Shown: positions 1-7,227 of the stretch, piece after piece
Layout: each line of letters begins with the position of its first letter
Numbering within the stretch: the first letter of the stretch is position 1
Origin: an uncultured Methylococcaceae bacterium
Lineage (GTDB): Bacteria; Pseudomonadota; Gammaproteobacteria; Methylococcales; Methylococcaceae
Length of the DNA stretch: 14,001 nt
Assembly (NCBI GenBank): GCA_903910005.1
Contig: CAIVXW010000207.1
Location: forward strand, 1-14,001
Reading direction: 5' to 3'
Program-made: the position numbers and the translations under genes
Notes under the pieces: model-generated
Seen by the model: the letters and a program-made list of their open reading frames with translations, nothing else
Told to the model about the DNA's origin: nothing
The model's database searches: none

Positions 1-357
1 ATTCATATTGACATGCTGACCGGCTGCTCTGAAACCCTGGCGTCGGAAACATGCAGCGCGGTTTTGCAGCAACTGGAAATACAGGCCAAGTATGCGGGCT
101 ACATTGATCGTCAACAGCAGGAGATTGAACGTCAGCACCGCCATGAAGGCTGGCGTCTGCCGGACAATCTGGACTATCAAAACGTCAGCGGTCTATCCAG
201 CGAAGTACGGGAAAAACTGCAACGACAACGCCCGCAAACCGTAGGCCAGGCGGCCCGCATTCCAGGCATGACCCCGGCGGCAGTGTCGTTGTTACTGGTT
301 CATCTGAGGAAGGCAACGGCGATGTCGCCACTCAGGCCGAGCGCAGGGCTTCAATGA
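1..357 (+). CDS. mnmG: MnmG (GidA), tRNA uridine-5-carboxymethylaminomethyl modification enzyme, C-terminal fragment
   Basis: This is the 3' end of mnmG; the reading frame is open from base 1, so the gene starts outside the window. MnmG is the FAD-binding partner of MnmE and installs the carboxymethylaminomethyl group on U34 of several tRNAs. The visible part is the C-terminal helical domain that contacts MnmE and tRNA, recognised by KYAGYIDRQQQEIER, the VSGLSSEVREKL segment, and GQAARIPGMTPAAVSLLLVH near the end. After the usual end (LLVHLRK) there are about 14 further residues before the TGA. These cross into the 3' end of the convergent permease gene, a 26 bp overlap. No rsmG follows, although mnmG-rsmG is a common pair. 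Family assignment is firm; the extended tail may simply mean that the ancestral stop codon was lost. Confidence 0.95.
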   Translation: MHIDMLTGCSETLASETCSAVLQQLEIQAKYAGYIDRQQQEIERQHRHEGWRLPDNLDYQNVSGLSSEVREKLQRQRPQTVGQAARIPGMTPAAVSLLLVHLRKATAMSPLRPSAGLQ

Positions 358-1498
358 CATTCATGCGGGCAGCCTTGAGGGCAGGCAGCAAACCGCCCAG
401 TAGCCCCATCAATACGGCGATCAGCAAGGCCTGCAGGGCAATTCGGGGCGTCAGGACGAAGGAAAAGGCCAATTCAGAGAAGGACTGCCAGTTCATGGTG
501 GAGATGGTGATGAATTGCAGACCGGCAGCAAACCCGAGGCCAATAACGCCCCCGGCCATTCCCACCAGCAGCGATTCCAGCAGAAAGGCCGTCAGGATGC
601 TGCGGGGTTCAAAGCCCAGGGCACGCAGGGTGCCGATTTCACGGGTGCGACTGGCCACCGCTCCGTAGAGGGTGATAAGGGCTCCGATCATGGCCCCCAG
701 CGAGAAAACGCTGCTGAGTACCACCCCCAGAATGGCAAGAAACGTGGCGAGCTGTTCGGATTGTTCGGCATAGAAGCGGGTTTCGCGCTGTGCTTCCACG
801 CTGATGCGGGGATCGCCCTCCAGTCGCTGTTTCATGGCCTCAAAGGCCGATTCACCCGGCAATCTGAACAACACGGCGGAGTAGGTGTTGCGACGAAAGG
901 CCTGCATCAGTTGTTCAACGTCGCTCCAGATTTCAGAACTGAAGCCGGTACTGCCGGCATCGAACACCCCGACCACCTGCCAGTCACGCAGGCCAAAATG
1001 CAGACTCTCGCCAATCCCGGCACCGGCGAAACCCTCCGCCACCCGAATGCCGGCCACGATTTCCGATGCCCCGGCCCGAAACCAGCGACCGGCCATCAGT
1101 CGGGCCTGGGGGCGCAGGGCAATACCGGCGTCTGACAATCCCCGTATGATGACGTTGGACCGCTTGTGATCCTGCCGTTTATCCAGCACCATCAGTACCA
1201 GTGCCTCACTCGACACCTGCTTCTGGCCGGTACCCGCGTAGGGAATTTCCGGCAGGCTCTCGATCAGGGCCGCTTCGGCCCGGTCGATGTTGCTTTGCAC
1301 CTCGGTTTCAGAACCCTGCCGTATCACCATCACGTTGTCAGGACTGCCGGTAGCCACCAGGGTTTGCCGCAGTCCCTCTGACAGCATCAGTACGCTGGCA
1401 AACACAAACACCACCAGGGCCATGCCCAGTGCCGTCAACAGTGTGGTGACCTTGCGTGCCCAGACATTGCGCCACGAATAATAAAGCGGAATGTTCAT
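332..1498 (-). CDS. ABC transporter permease, MacB/FtsX family
   Basis: A 388-residue inner-membrane permease of the MacB/FtsX type, which couples ATP hydrolysis by a partner to movement of lipids, peptides or drugs at the periplasmic face. One N-terminal membrane helix (about residues 18-40) is followed by a large periplasmic MacB_PCD-like domain (about 45-245). Three more helices follow at about 250-280, 301-330 and 352-374, which is the FtsX fold. The cytoplasmic signature SRTREIGTLRALG (283-295) lies between helices 2 and 3, where the ATPase normally docks. The start ATG overlaps the glcF stop as ATGA, so translation is probably coupled. No ATP-binding subunit or membrane-fusion protein is encoded in the window, so the substrate cannot be inferred. 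It is the last gene of the minus-strand string and ends inside the mnmG 3' end. Confidence 0.9.
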   Translation of the reverse strand: MNIPLYYSWRNVWARKVTTLLTALGMALVVFVFASVLMLSEGLRQTLVATGSPDNVMVIRQGSETEVQSNIDRAEAALIESLPEIPYAGTGQKQVSSEALVLMVLDKRQDHKRSNVIIRGLSDAGIALRPQARLMAGRWFRAGASEIVAGIRVAEGFAGAGIGESLHFGLRDWQVVGVFDAGSTGFSSEIWSDVEQLMQAFRRNTYSAVLFRLPGESAFEAMKQRLEGDPRISVEAQRETRFYAEQSEQLATFLAILGVVLSSVFSLGAMIGALITLYGAVASRTREIGTLRALGFEPRSILTAFLLESLLVGMAGGVIGLGFAAGLQFITISTMNWQSFSELAFSFVLTPRIALQALLIAVLMGLLGGLLPALKAARMNVIEALRSA

Positions 1499-2709
1499 GC
1501 CGCCGGGGTGTCCAGCAGCTCAATCCAATGGCACACCGGTACCGGGCTGGCAGACTGGAGGTGGGTGAGGCAGCCGATGTTGGCGGTGGCGATTCGCTCC
1601 GGTGCTGACGCGGTAAGGGCTGCCAGCTTGTCGGTCAGCAGCCGGTTCGATATGGCCGCCTGCAGCAGGGAGTAGGTGCCGGCCGAGCCGCAACAGAGGT
1701 GTGCCTCGGCGACCGGCGTCAACTCAAACCCCAGGCCGGTCAACAGTGTTTCCACCACCCCGCCCTGTTTCTGGCCATGCTGGAGGGTGCAGGGGGCGTG
1801 AAAGGCAATCCGGCCGGTGCGAACCGGCTGAACCGGGGTCAGGTCTTCGTCAGCCAGCAGTTCGCCTATGTCGCGCACCAGGCCAGACACCCGTTCGGCC
1901 CGGGCCGCATAATCGGGATCGTGACGCAGAGCCCAGGCGTACTCGCGGATCATGAGCCCACACCCCGATGCAGTGGAAACAATGGCCTCGGCTCCGGCCT
2001 CAATATGGGGCCACCAGGCATCAATGTTGCGCCGCATGAAGCCCCGGGCTTCGTCGGTTTGGGCCAAGTGGTGGCTCAGGGCACCGCAGCATCCTTCGCC
2101 CTCAACCTGCACGGCAGTGATGCCAAGCCGGTCAAGAACCCGGGCCGTGGCCGCATTGATGGTGGGGTTCAGCACCGGTTGCACACAGCCTTCGGCAAGC
2201 AATACGGTACGGGCGTGGCGGGTGGCCGGTCGGTTACCCGGTTTGGCGGGCTCCGGAATTTTGCCACGCAGTACCGGCGGCAACAGCGGGCGCAGTATGC
2301 GTGCCAGCCTGAACAGTACGGCAAAGCGTGAACGGTAAGGCAGAATGGCCCGGATGAGGCCACGCTGACCGGCATCAAACCACGAACGTGGCGATTCCCG
2401 TTCCAGTGCCTCCCGCCCCAGATCCAGCAATTTGCCGTACTCCACCTCGGAGGGACAGGCTGTCTCACAAGCCCGGCAGGTCAGGCAGTGATCAAGCCGC
2501 AGCCGGGTTTTTTCGGTAACGGCCTGACCTTCAAACCATTGCTTCATGAGATAAATCCGTCCCCTGGGTCCCTCCAGCTCATCGCCCAACAGTTGATAGG
2601 TCGGACACACCCCGGTACACAGGCCGCAATGCACGCAGCGGCGCAGTATCGCATCGGCAATCTGACCGTCGGGGGTATCAAGATGACGGGGAGTCAGGCG
2701 GGTTTGCAT
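1495..2709 (-). CDS. glcF: Glycolate oxidase iron-sulfur subunit GlcF
   Basis: A 404-residue GlcF-type protein, close to the family's usual length. In the GlcDEF complex it passes electrons from the flavin subunits, which oxidise glycolate to glyoxylate, to the membrane quinone pool. Two [4Fe-4S] ferredoxin motifs are visible: C25-x2-C28-x2-C31-x3-C35-P and C75-x2-C78-x2-C81-x3-C85-P. Two CCG-domain (DUF3400/HdrB-like) cysteine pairs follow at C207-C208 and C339-C340. The start codon has an AAGGTG Shine-Dalgarno sequence 8 bases upstream, overlapping the hypB stop; the gap to hypB is 13 bp. The flavin subunits glcD and glcE are not in the window, so they must lie elsewhere or the protein serves another FAD-linked oxidase. 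Lactate dehydrogenase LldE/LutA-like proteins share only part of this layout. GlcF is the better match because both ferredoxin motifs and both CCG domains are in one chain. Confidence 0.9.
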   Translation of the reverse strand: MQTRLTPRHLDTPDGQIADAILRRCVHCGLCTGVCPTYQLLGDELEGPRGRIYLMKQWFEGQAVTEKTRLRLDHCLTCRACETACPSEVEYGKLLDLGREALERESPRSWFDAGQRGLIRAILPYRSRFAVLFRLARILRPLLPPVLRGKIPEPAKPGNRPATRHARTVLLAEGCVQPVLNPTINAATARVLDRLGITAVQVEGEGCCGALSHHLAQTDEARGFMRRNIDAWWPHIEAGAEAIVSTASGCGLMIREYAWALRHDPDYAARAERVSGLVRDIGELLADEDLTPVQPVRTGRIAFHAPCTLQHGQKQGGVVETLLTGLGFELTPVAEAHLCCGSAGTYSLLQAAISNRLLTDKLAALTASAPERIATANIGCLTHLQSASPVPVCHWIELLDTPAA

Positions 2710-2722
2710 GGGCTTGGCACCT

Positions 2723-3478
2723 TTATGGGCGGTTGCGGACGGCCTGGTCGCGCTGATCCTGCAACCAGGCGTACCAGGCTGACAGGCCGGTTCCCCGGGT
2801 CACTGACAGTTCGAGTACCGGAACATCCGGGTTAACCTGGCGCAAATGGCCCAGGCAGGCATCCACGTCAAATTCGAGATGGGGCAGCAGATCAATTTTG
2901 TTGAGGATCACCAATGCCGCCCGGCGGAACATGTCGGGATATTTGACCGGCTTATCCTCGCCCTCGGTGACTGAGAGAATCACGACCTTGCCCGCTTCTC
3001 CCAGATCAAACAGGGCCGGGCAAACCAGATTGCCGACATTCTCGATAAACAAAACCGAGCCACCGGGCGGTGCCAGCGTGATCAAGGCCTGGCTGATCTG
3101 GTGGGCATCCAGGTGGCAGCCCTTGCCGGTATTGACCTGCACTGCCCGGGTACCCGTTGCCCGGATGCGCTCGGCATCGCGGGCCGTTTGCTGATCCCCC
3201 TCTATGACCGTAAACGCCAGTTGCTCTCCCAGTTCGGTCAGGGTGCGCTCCAGCAGCGAAGTTTTACCGGAGCCGGGACTTGACACCAGATTGAGGGCCA
3301 GCACGCCATTGCGGGCCAGCCAGTCGCGGTTTTGCCGGGCCAGGGCATCGTTGTGTCCCAGTACGTTTTGTTCGATCCGGATCAGGCGCAGGGGGCCGGT
3401 ATCGGTCAGGGGGGCGAGGCCGGTCGGCAGTCGGCCCGGCTCCGGTGATGTTTCACCGCAACCACAGGTAGTACACAT
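2723..3478 (-). CDS. hypB: Hydrogenase/urease nickel incorporation GTPase HypB
   Basis: A 251-residue SIMIBI-class GTPase that, with HypA, delivers nickel to the large subunit of [NiFe] hydrogenases. The N-terminal C2-x2-C5-G-C7 motif is the high-affinity nickel site seen in E. coli HypB. The P-loop is GSGKTS at 69-74, the second metal site is C120-H121 with C153, and the NKID guanine-specificity motif is at 193-196. There is no histidine-rich stretch. An upstream in-frame start at 3595 would add 39 unrelated residues and lies within hypA. The ATG at 3478 is chosen because it yields the MCTTCGCG N-terminus and has GGAGG 7 bases upstream. It overlaps the hypA stop by one base (TAATG), so the two are probably translationally coupled. 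No other hyp genes or hydrogenase genes lie in the window. Confidence 0.95.
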   Translation of the reverse strand: MCTTCGCGETSPEPGRLPTGLAPLTDTGPLRLIRIEQNVLGHNDALARQNRDWLARNGVLALNLVSSPGSGKTSLLERTLTELGEQLAFTVIEGDQQTARDAERIRATGTRAVQVNTGKGCHLDAHQISQALITLAPPGGSVLFIENVGNLVCPALFDLGEAGKVVILSVTEGEDKPVKYPDMFRRAALVILNKIDLLPHLEFDVDACLGHLRQVNPDVPVLELSVTRGTGLSAWYAWLQDQRDQAVRNRP

Positions 3479-3819
3479 TATTCGACCTCCAGGTGTTTCA
3501 ACAGCAGGCAATCCCCGCCGGTAATTTTGAGGCGGTGACTGCCGCAGTGGGGGCAGGGTTCGTGCAGGCTGATCCGTTCGATCTCCCGCTCGCAAGCCTG
3601 GCAGCGGGCCGTGCCGGTCGGGGTTTCGATGTGGATGGCCGCTCCCTCAGCCAGGGTGCCCGGGGTGGCCAGATCAAGGGCGAAACGCAGGGCGTCGACC
3701 TCGACCCCGGCCAGACTGCCCACTTCAAGGTGTATGCCCCGGATACGCTGGAAGGATTGCTCGCGTGCGGTTTGCTCCATCATGTCGATCAGGCGTTCGA
3801 CCAGGGACAACTCGTGCAT
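3478..3819 (-). CDS. hypA: Hydrogenase nickel incorporation protein HypA
   Basis: A 113-residue HypA, the normal family length. HypA is a nickel metallochaperone that works with HypB and also docks on the hydrogenase large-subunit precursor. The N-terminal MHE supplies the nickel ligand His2, which requires the start at 3819. The structural zinc site is C73-x2-C76 with C89-x2-C92. The gene begins 4 bp after the tsaC stop and ends in a TAATG overlap with hypB, so it belongs to the tsaC-hypA-hypB-glcF string. Its presence implies that the organism has, or recently had, a [NiFe] hydrogenase or a urease that uses HypAB. Confidence 0.95.
   Translation of the reverse strand: MHELSLVERLIDMMEQTAREQSFQRIRGIHLEVGSLAGVEVDALRFALDLATPGTLAEGAAIHIETPTGTARCQACEREIERISLHEPCPHCGSHRLKITGGDCLLLKHLEVE
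3486..3490 (-). promoter_or_regulatory. Ribosome binding site of hypB
   Basis: GGAGG on the minus strand, inside the 3' end of hypA, lies 7 bases before the ATG at 3478. It fixes the hypB start and shows that hypB has its own strong initiation signal in addition to the TAATG coupling with hypA. Confidence 0.8.
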
Positions 3820-3823
3820 GGGA

Positions 3824-4387
3824 TCAGCGCAGGGAGCGGCCGGTCAGGGCATCGTAGATGGGAGTGGGTTTGCTGAGGCCGCCCAGTGGCCCTGGAACTG
3901 GCAGCAGTTCCGGACAGGTGCGGCACAGTTTGCGAACCTGGCCTGGACGACGGGCCGGCGGCCTGCCGCTTTTGTTGGCACTGGTGGAAACCAGTGGCCC
4001 GGCAAAAGCCAGGCAAAGAGCCTGCACAACCGGGTGGGCCGATACCCGAACCGCCAGGCTGCGTCTGCCCCCATGCAGCCAGGCCGGTACCCAATCAGCG
4101 GCGGGTGCGACCCAGGTCACGGGTCCGGGCCAGGTGGCCTGCATCGGTTGACGCATCGCTTCATTGAGGGGAGCCAGCCAGGGTTCGATCTGCTGGTACG
4201 ATGCCGCAATCACGATCAATCCCTTGGTTGCGGCCCGTCCCTTGAGAGCCAGCAGACGGTTCACCGCTTCGGCGTTGCGGGGATCACACCCCAGACCGTA
4301 GACGCCTTCGGTCGGGTAGGCAATCAGCCCGCCCTGACGCAGATGACGGGTGATCAGGCCCAGGCGAAAGCGCGACACGAATGACAT
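3824..4387 (-). CDS. tsaC: Threonylcarbamoyl-AMP synthase TsaC (YrdC/Sua5 family)
   Basis: A 187-residue single-domain YrdC protein, about as long as E. coli TsaC. It makes L-threonylcarbamoyladenylate from threonine, bicarbonate and ATP; TsaB/D/E then use this to form t6A37 on ANN-decoding tRNAs. Visible signatures are YPTEGVYGLGCDP (24-36), the K49-x-R51 basic pair with K55, WPGPVT (86-91), VRVSAHP (113-119) and STSANKSG (134-141). There is no C-terminal Sua5 domain, so this is the short TsaC form. It starts 6 bp after the topA stop and ends 4 bp before hypA. The YrdC domain also occurs inside HypF, but the length and the topA neighbourhood favour TsaC. Confidence 0.93.
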   Translation of the reverse strand: MSFVSRFRLGLITRHLRQGGLIAYPTEGVYGLGCDPRNAEAVNRLLALKGRAATKGLIVIAASYQQIEPWLAPLNEAMRQPMQATWPGPVTWVAPAADWVPAWLHGGRRSLAVRVSAHPVVQALCLAFAGPLVSTSANKSGRPPARRPGQVRKLCRTCPELLPVPGPLGGLSKPTPIYDALTGRSLR

Positions 4388-4393
4388 GGCGGG

Positions 4394-6691
4394 TTACTCT
4401 GTAGGTGTCAGGGGAGCCCCCTCATACGGGGTGGTAAAACCGCATTCCTTGCGGGGACAGACTTTCTCGGTGCCACGCCGTTTGGTGACCTTGATGGTCA
4501 TGACCGGCCAGTGGCAATGCGGGCAGGCTTCGGCCAGGGGTGGATTCCAGACCGCATAGCTGCAGGTCGGGTAGGTCGAACAGGAATAAAACAGCTTGCC
4601 AAAACGGGATTTGCGCTGGGTCAGGTTGCCCTTGTGGCAATCGGGACACTCCACCCCGGTGTCGCGGGGTTTTTCCAGTGGTTCGATGTGCTTGCAGTCA
4701 GGGTAGCCGCTGCATCCGAGGAATTTGCCATAGCGTCCGCTTTTCAGCAGCAGGGGCGAAGCACACTGCGGACAGTTGCGTCCTTCCACCACCACCGGTT
4801 CAGCCGCCTGGGCGTCTTCATTGAGGTTGCGGGCATATTTGCAGGCGGGGTAATTGGTGCAACCCACAAAGCGGCCATTGCGGCCCAACCGGATGGACAG
4901 TGGGCTTTGGCACTCCGGACATTGCTCATCCAGTTGTTCGTGGGTGATGTCGGCCCGTTTCAGGCTTTCGTCCTTTTCATCAATCAGGGATTTGAACGGA
5001 TTCCAGAACTGCTGCATCAGGGGAATCCATTCCATTTCGCCGCGTGAAACCGCATCCAGGTCATCTTCCAGGTGGGCGGTGAAGTTGTAATCGACGTACC
5101 GGGTGAAATGCTCGGTCAGAAACTTGTTGACCACCCGCCCCACGTCGGTAGGACGGAACCGTTTGTTTTCCAGCAGGGCATACCGGCGTTGCTGCAGGGT
5201 GGAAATGATGGTGGCGTAGGTTGACGGGCGACCGATGCCGTATTCTTCCAGTGCCTTGACCAGGCTGGCTTCGGTATAGCGGGGGGGCGGTTCGGTAAAG
5301 TGCTGGGCCGGTTTGATGTCGAGCAGTTCAACCGTATCGCCACTACGCAGGGTGGGCAGAAACTTTTCATCATCATCACCCGGGGTATCATCCTGGCCTT
5401 CCAGATAAACCGCCATGAAGCCGGGGTGTACCACGGTAGAGCCGGTTGCCCGAAACAGGCCGGTCTGACCGCAATCGAGATCGACGGCCACCGTCTTGAT
5501 GAGGGCGTGTACCATCTGGCTGGCCACGGTACGCTGCCAGATCAGGTTGTACAGTTTGTGCTGATCCGCACTGAGGTGGCGTTTGACCTGATCGGGCAGA
5601 CGGAGGGCCGAGGTAGGACGTATGGCTTCGTGGGCTTCCTGGGCATTTTTGCTTTTGGTTTTGTATTGCGGCGGCTGTGACGGCACGTTGTCGGCACCGT
5701 AACGCCCGGCAATGAGTTGCCGGATTTCGTCCACGGCTTCCCGCGCCAGCGAGACCGAATCGGTACGCATGTAGCTGATCAGGCCCACGCTTTCTCCGCC
5801 CAGTTCAATGCCTTCATAAAGTTGCTGGGCAACCTGCATGGTACGCCGGGTGGTGAAGCCCAGTTTACGGGCGGCCTCCTGTTGCAGGGTTGAGGTGGTG
5901 AACGGAGCCGCCGGATTGCGCCTGCGTTCCTTTTCCTCAACCTTGAGGACGGTCAGGATTTTCCCGGCAGCGTCCAGAAGGCGTTCGCGTGCGGCCTGGG
6001 CGTCTTCGTCGCGGGTGATGCTGAACTGCTCCAGTTTGTTGCCCTCCAGGTGGGTCAAACGGGCTTTGAAGCCCTGCTGTTCATGACGGGCATCGGCTTC
6101 GAGAGTCCAGTATTCCTGAATCTGAAACTGCTCAATCTCCTGCTCCCGCTCCACGATCATCCGCAGGGCCGGGCTTTGCACCCGCCCGGCTGACAGCCCC
6201 CGCTGGATTTTTTTCCACAATAACGGTGACAACTTGAACCCGACCAGATAGTCCAGGGCACGGCGGGCCTGCTGGGCGTGGATCAGATCGGTGGATAGCG
6301 GCATCGGGTTTTGCATGGCCTCGGTGACCGCCCGCCGGGTGATTTCGTGGAATACCACCCGGTGAACCGGTTTGCCCTGGAGTGCGTTCATTTCCCGGAG
6401 GATTTCATGAATGTGCCAGGAGATGGCCTCACCCTCGCGATCCGGGTCTGTCGCCAGAAACAGGGCGTCGGCTTTTTGGGCGGCGCGGGTGATGGTTTCG
6501 ACATGCTTTTCGTTTTTCGCGATCAGGGCATACTTCATGGAGAAGTCGTTGTCGGTATCCACTGCCCCGGCTTTGGGTATCAAATCCCGCACGTGGCCAT
6601 AAGAGGCATGGACGACAAAATCCTTGCCGAGGTATTTTTCGATGGTCTTGGCCTTGGCCGGAGACTCGACTATCACCAGATTCTGAGTCAT
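4394..6691 (-). CDS. topA: DNA topoisomerase I (type IA) TopA
   Basis: A 765-residue type IA topoisomerase that relaxes negative supercoils. The Toprim domain starts with IVESPAKAKTI (E9) and contains DPDREGE (82-88). The catalytic tyrosine is Y307 in GLISYMRTDS. Four cysteine zinc units follow at the C-terminus: 591-617, 640-666, 682-710 and 723-750, the last spaced C-x2-C-x18-C-x4-C. An upstream in-frame start at 6757 would add 22 unrelated residues and lies within smg. The ATG at 6691 gives the conserved MTQNLVIVESPAKAKTIEKY N-terminus and is preceded by AGGTGA. It lies 13 bp after smg and 6 bp before tsaC. In E. coli this slot holds yrdD, a small protein related to the TopA zinc domains. 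Confidence 0.97.
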   Translation of the reverse strand: MTQNLVIVESPAKAKTIEKYLGKDFVVHASYGHVRDLIPKAGAVDTDNDFSMKYALIAKNEKHVETITRAAQKADALFLATDPDREGEAISWHIHEILREMNALQGKPVHRVVFHEITRRAVTEAMQNPMPLSTDLIHAQQARRALDYLVGFKLSPLLWKKIQRGLSAGRVQSPALRMIVEREQEIEQFQIQEYWTLEADARHEQQGFKARLTHLEGNKLEQFSITRDEDAQAARERLLDAAGKILTVLKVEEKERRRNPAAPFTTSTLQQEAARKLGFTTRRTMQVAQQLYEGIELGGESVGLISYMRTDSVSLAREAVDEIRQLIAGRYGADNVPSQPPQYKTKSKNAQEAHEAIRPTSALRLPDQVKRHLSADQHKLYNLIWQRTVASQMVHALIKTVAVDLDCGQTGLFRATGSTVVHPGFMAVYLEGQDDTPGDDDEKFLPTLRSGDTVELLDIKPAQHFTEPPPRYTEASLVKALEEYGIGRPSTYATIISTLQQRRYALLENKRFRPTDVGRVVNKFLTEHFTRYVDYNFTAHLEDDLDAVSRGEMEWIPLMQQFWNPFKSLIDEKDESLKRADITHEQLDEQCPECQSPLSIRLGRNGRFVGCTNYPACKYARNLNEDAQAAEPVVVEGRNCPQCASPLLLKSGRYGKFLGCSGYPDCKHIEPLEKPRDTGVECPDCHKGNLTQRKSRFGKLFYSCSTYPTCSYAVWNPPLAEACPHCHWPVMTIKVTKRRGTEKVCPRKECGFTTPYEGAPLTPTE

Positions 6692-6695
6692 CGGG

Positions 6696-6701
6696 TCACC
6701 T
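6696..6701 (-). promoter_or_regulatory. Ribosome binding site of topA
   Basis: AGGTGA on the minus strand, in the 13 bp between smg and topA, lies 4 bases before the ATG at 6691. It supports this start over the in-frame one at 6757. Confidence 0.6.
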
Positions 6702-6704
6702 GAT

Positions 6705-7172
6705 TCAATGCAGATAGTTGGGCTGGTTGTCGTAAACCAGGGTTTCCATGCGGGCAAAGGCCTGTTCCTGATCCGGCTGGCTGAACAGCACCATCAGTAC
6801 GATCCATTTGAGGTTTTCCATCGAAATGACCTCCTCGTCGAAATCCAGAACCCGATCCAGCACAATTTCCCGGCAGGCCGGTGTCAGTATGCCGCTTTGC
6901 TCCAGAAACAGTAACAATCCCCGACATTCCGTGTCCAGACGGTTCATCTCATAACTGGAATAAATCCGCATGGAACCGGAAGAGACGGGTCTGATGGCCT
7001 GATGCTCGGTCAGTGACTCCAGCCAGTCGAACGCCTGATTGATCTCGGGCTGGGGATAACCGGCTTCGATCAATTCATTGTAAATGGCATCGGCATCGGG
7101 TTCCTGCTCCAGTTCGGCATCCAGATATTGCTCAAACACGTAAACCAGCACGTCAAATATGTTCTCTTTCAT
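6705..7172 (-). CDS. smg: Smg family protein (DUF494)
   Basis: A 155-residue acidic protein matching Smg/DUF494, whose biochemical function is unknown to me. Recognisable segments are the N-terminus MKENIFDVLVYVFEQYLDAE, the central R-x-YSSYEM-x-RLD motif, and a helical C-terminal half including LDRVLDFDEEVISMENLKWI. No membrane helices or metal motifs are visible. The position between dprA and topA (yrdD in E. coli) is the characteristic one for the family. A TTG one codon upstream (7175) is an alternative start. The ATG at 7172 is preferred because it gives the usual MKEN beginning. No strong Shine-Dalgarno sequence precedes either start. Confidence 0.92.
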   Translation of the reverse strand: MKENIFDVLVYVFEQYLDAELEQEPDADAIYNELIEAGYPQPEINQAFDWLESLTEHQAIRPVSSGSMRIYSSYEMNRLDTECRGLLLFLEQSGILTPACREIVLDRVLDFDEEVISMENLKWIVLMVLFSQPDQEQAFARMETLVYDNQPNYLH

Positions 7173-7227
7173 CAAATGTCTCTGTTTTGGAGGGCTACAA
7201 TCCGTTCCCTGATTCCTGATTGTGTGG

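Noticed and set aside
330..420. Intrinsic terminator between the convergent mnmG and permease genes
   Set aside because: The genes overlap, and I see no stem followed by a T-run on either strand here.
515..1135. Open frame of 206 codons on the plus strand opposite the permease gene
   Set aside because: It is antisense to a well-supported membrane protein gene, has no recognisable family and no ribosome site; long antisense frames are expected in GC-rich DNA.
1699..2331. Open frame of 210 codons on the plus strand opposite glcF
   Set aside because: It shadows a confidently identified gene, with low-complexity Gly/Arg/Gln-rich translation and no family resemblance.
3479..3595. Upstream extension of hypB by 39 residues
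   Set aside because: It would lie wholly inside hypA, is unlike any HypB N-terminus, and lacks the strong GGAGG that precedes 3478.
3611..4384. Open frame of 257 codons on the plus strand opposite hypA and tsaC
   Set aside because: It spans two real genes and their junction on the opposite strand; the translation looks like a codon-bias artefact.
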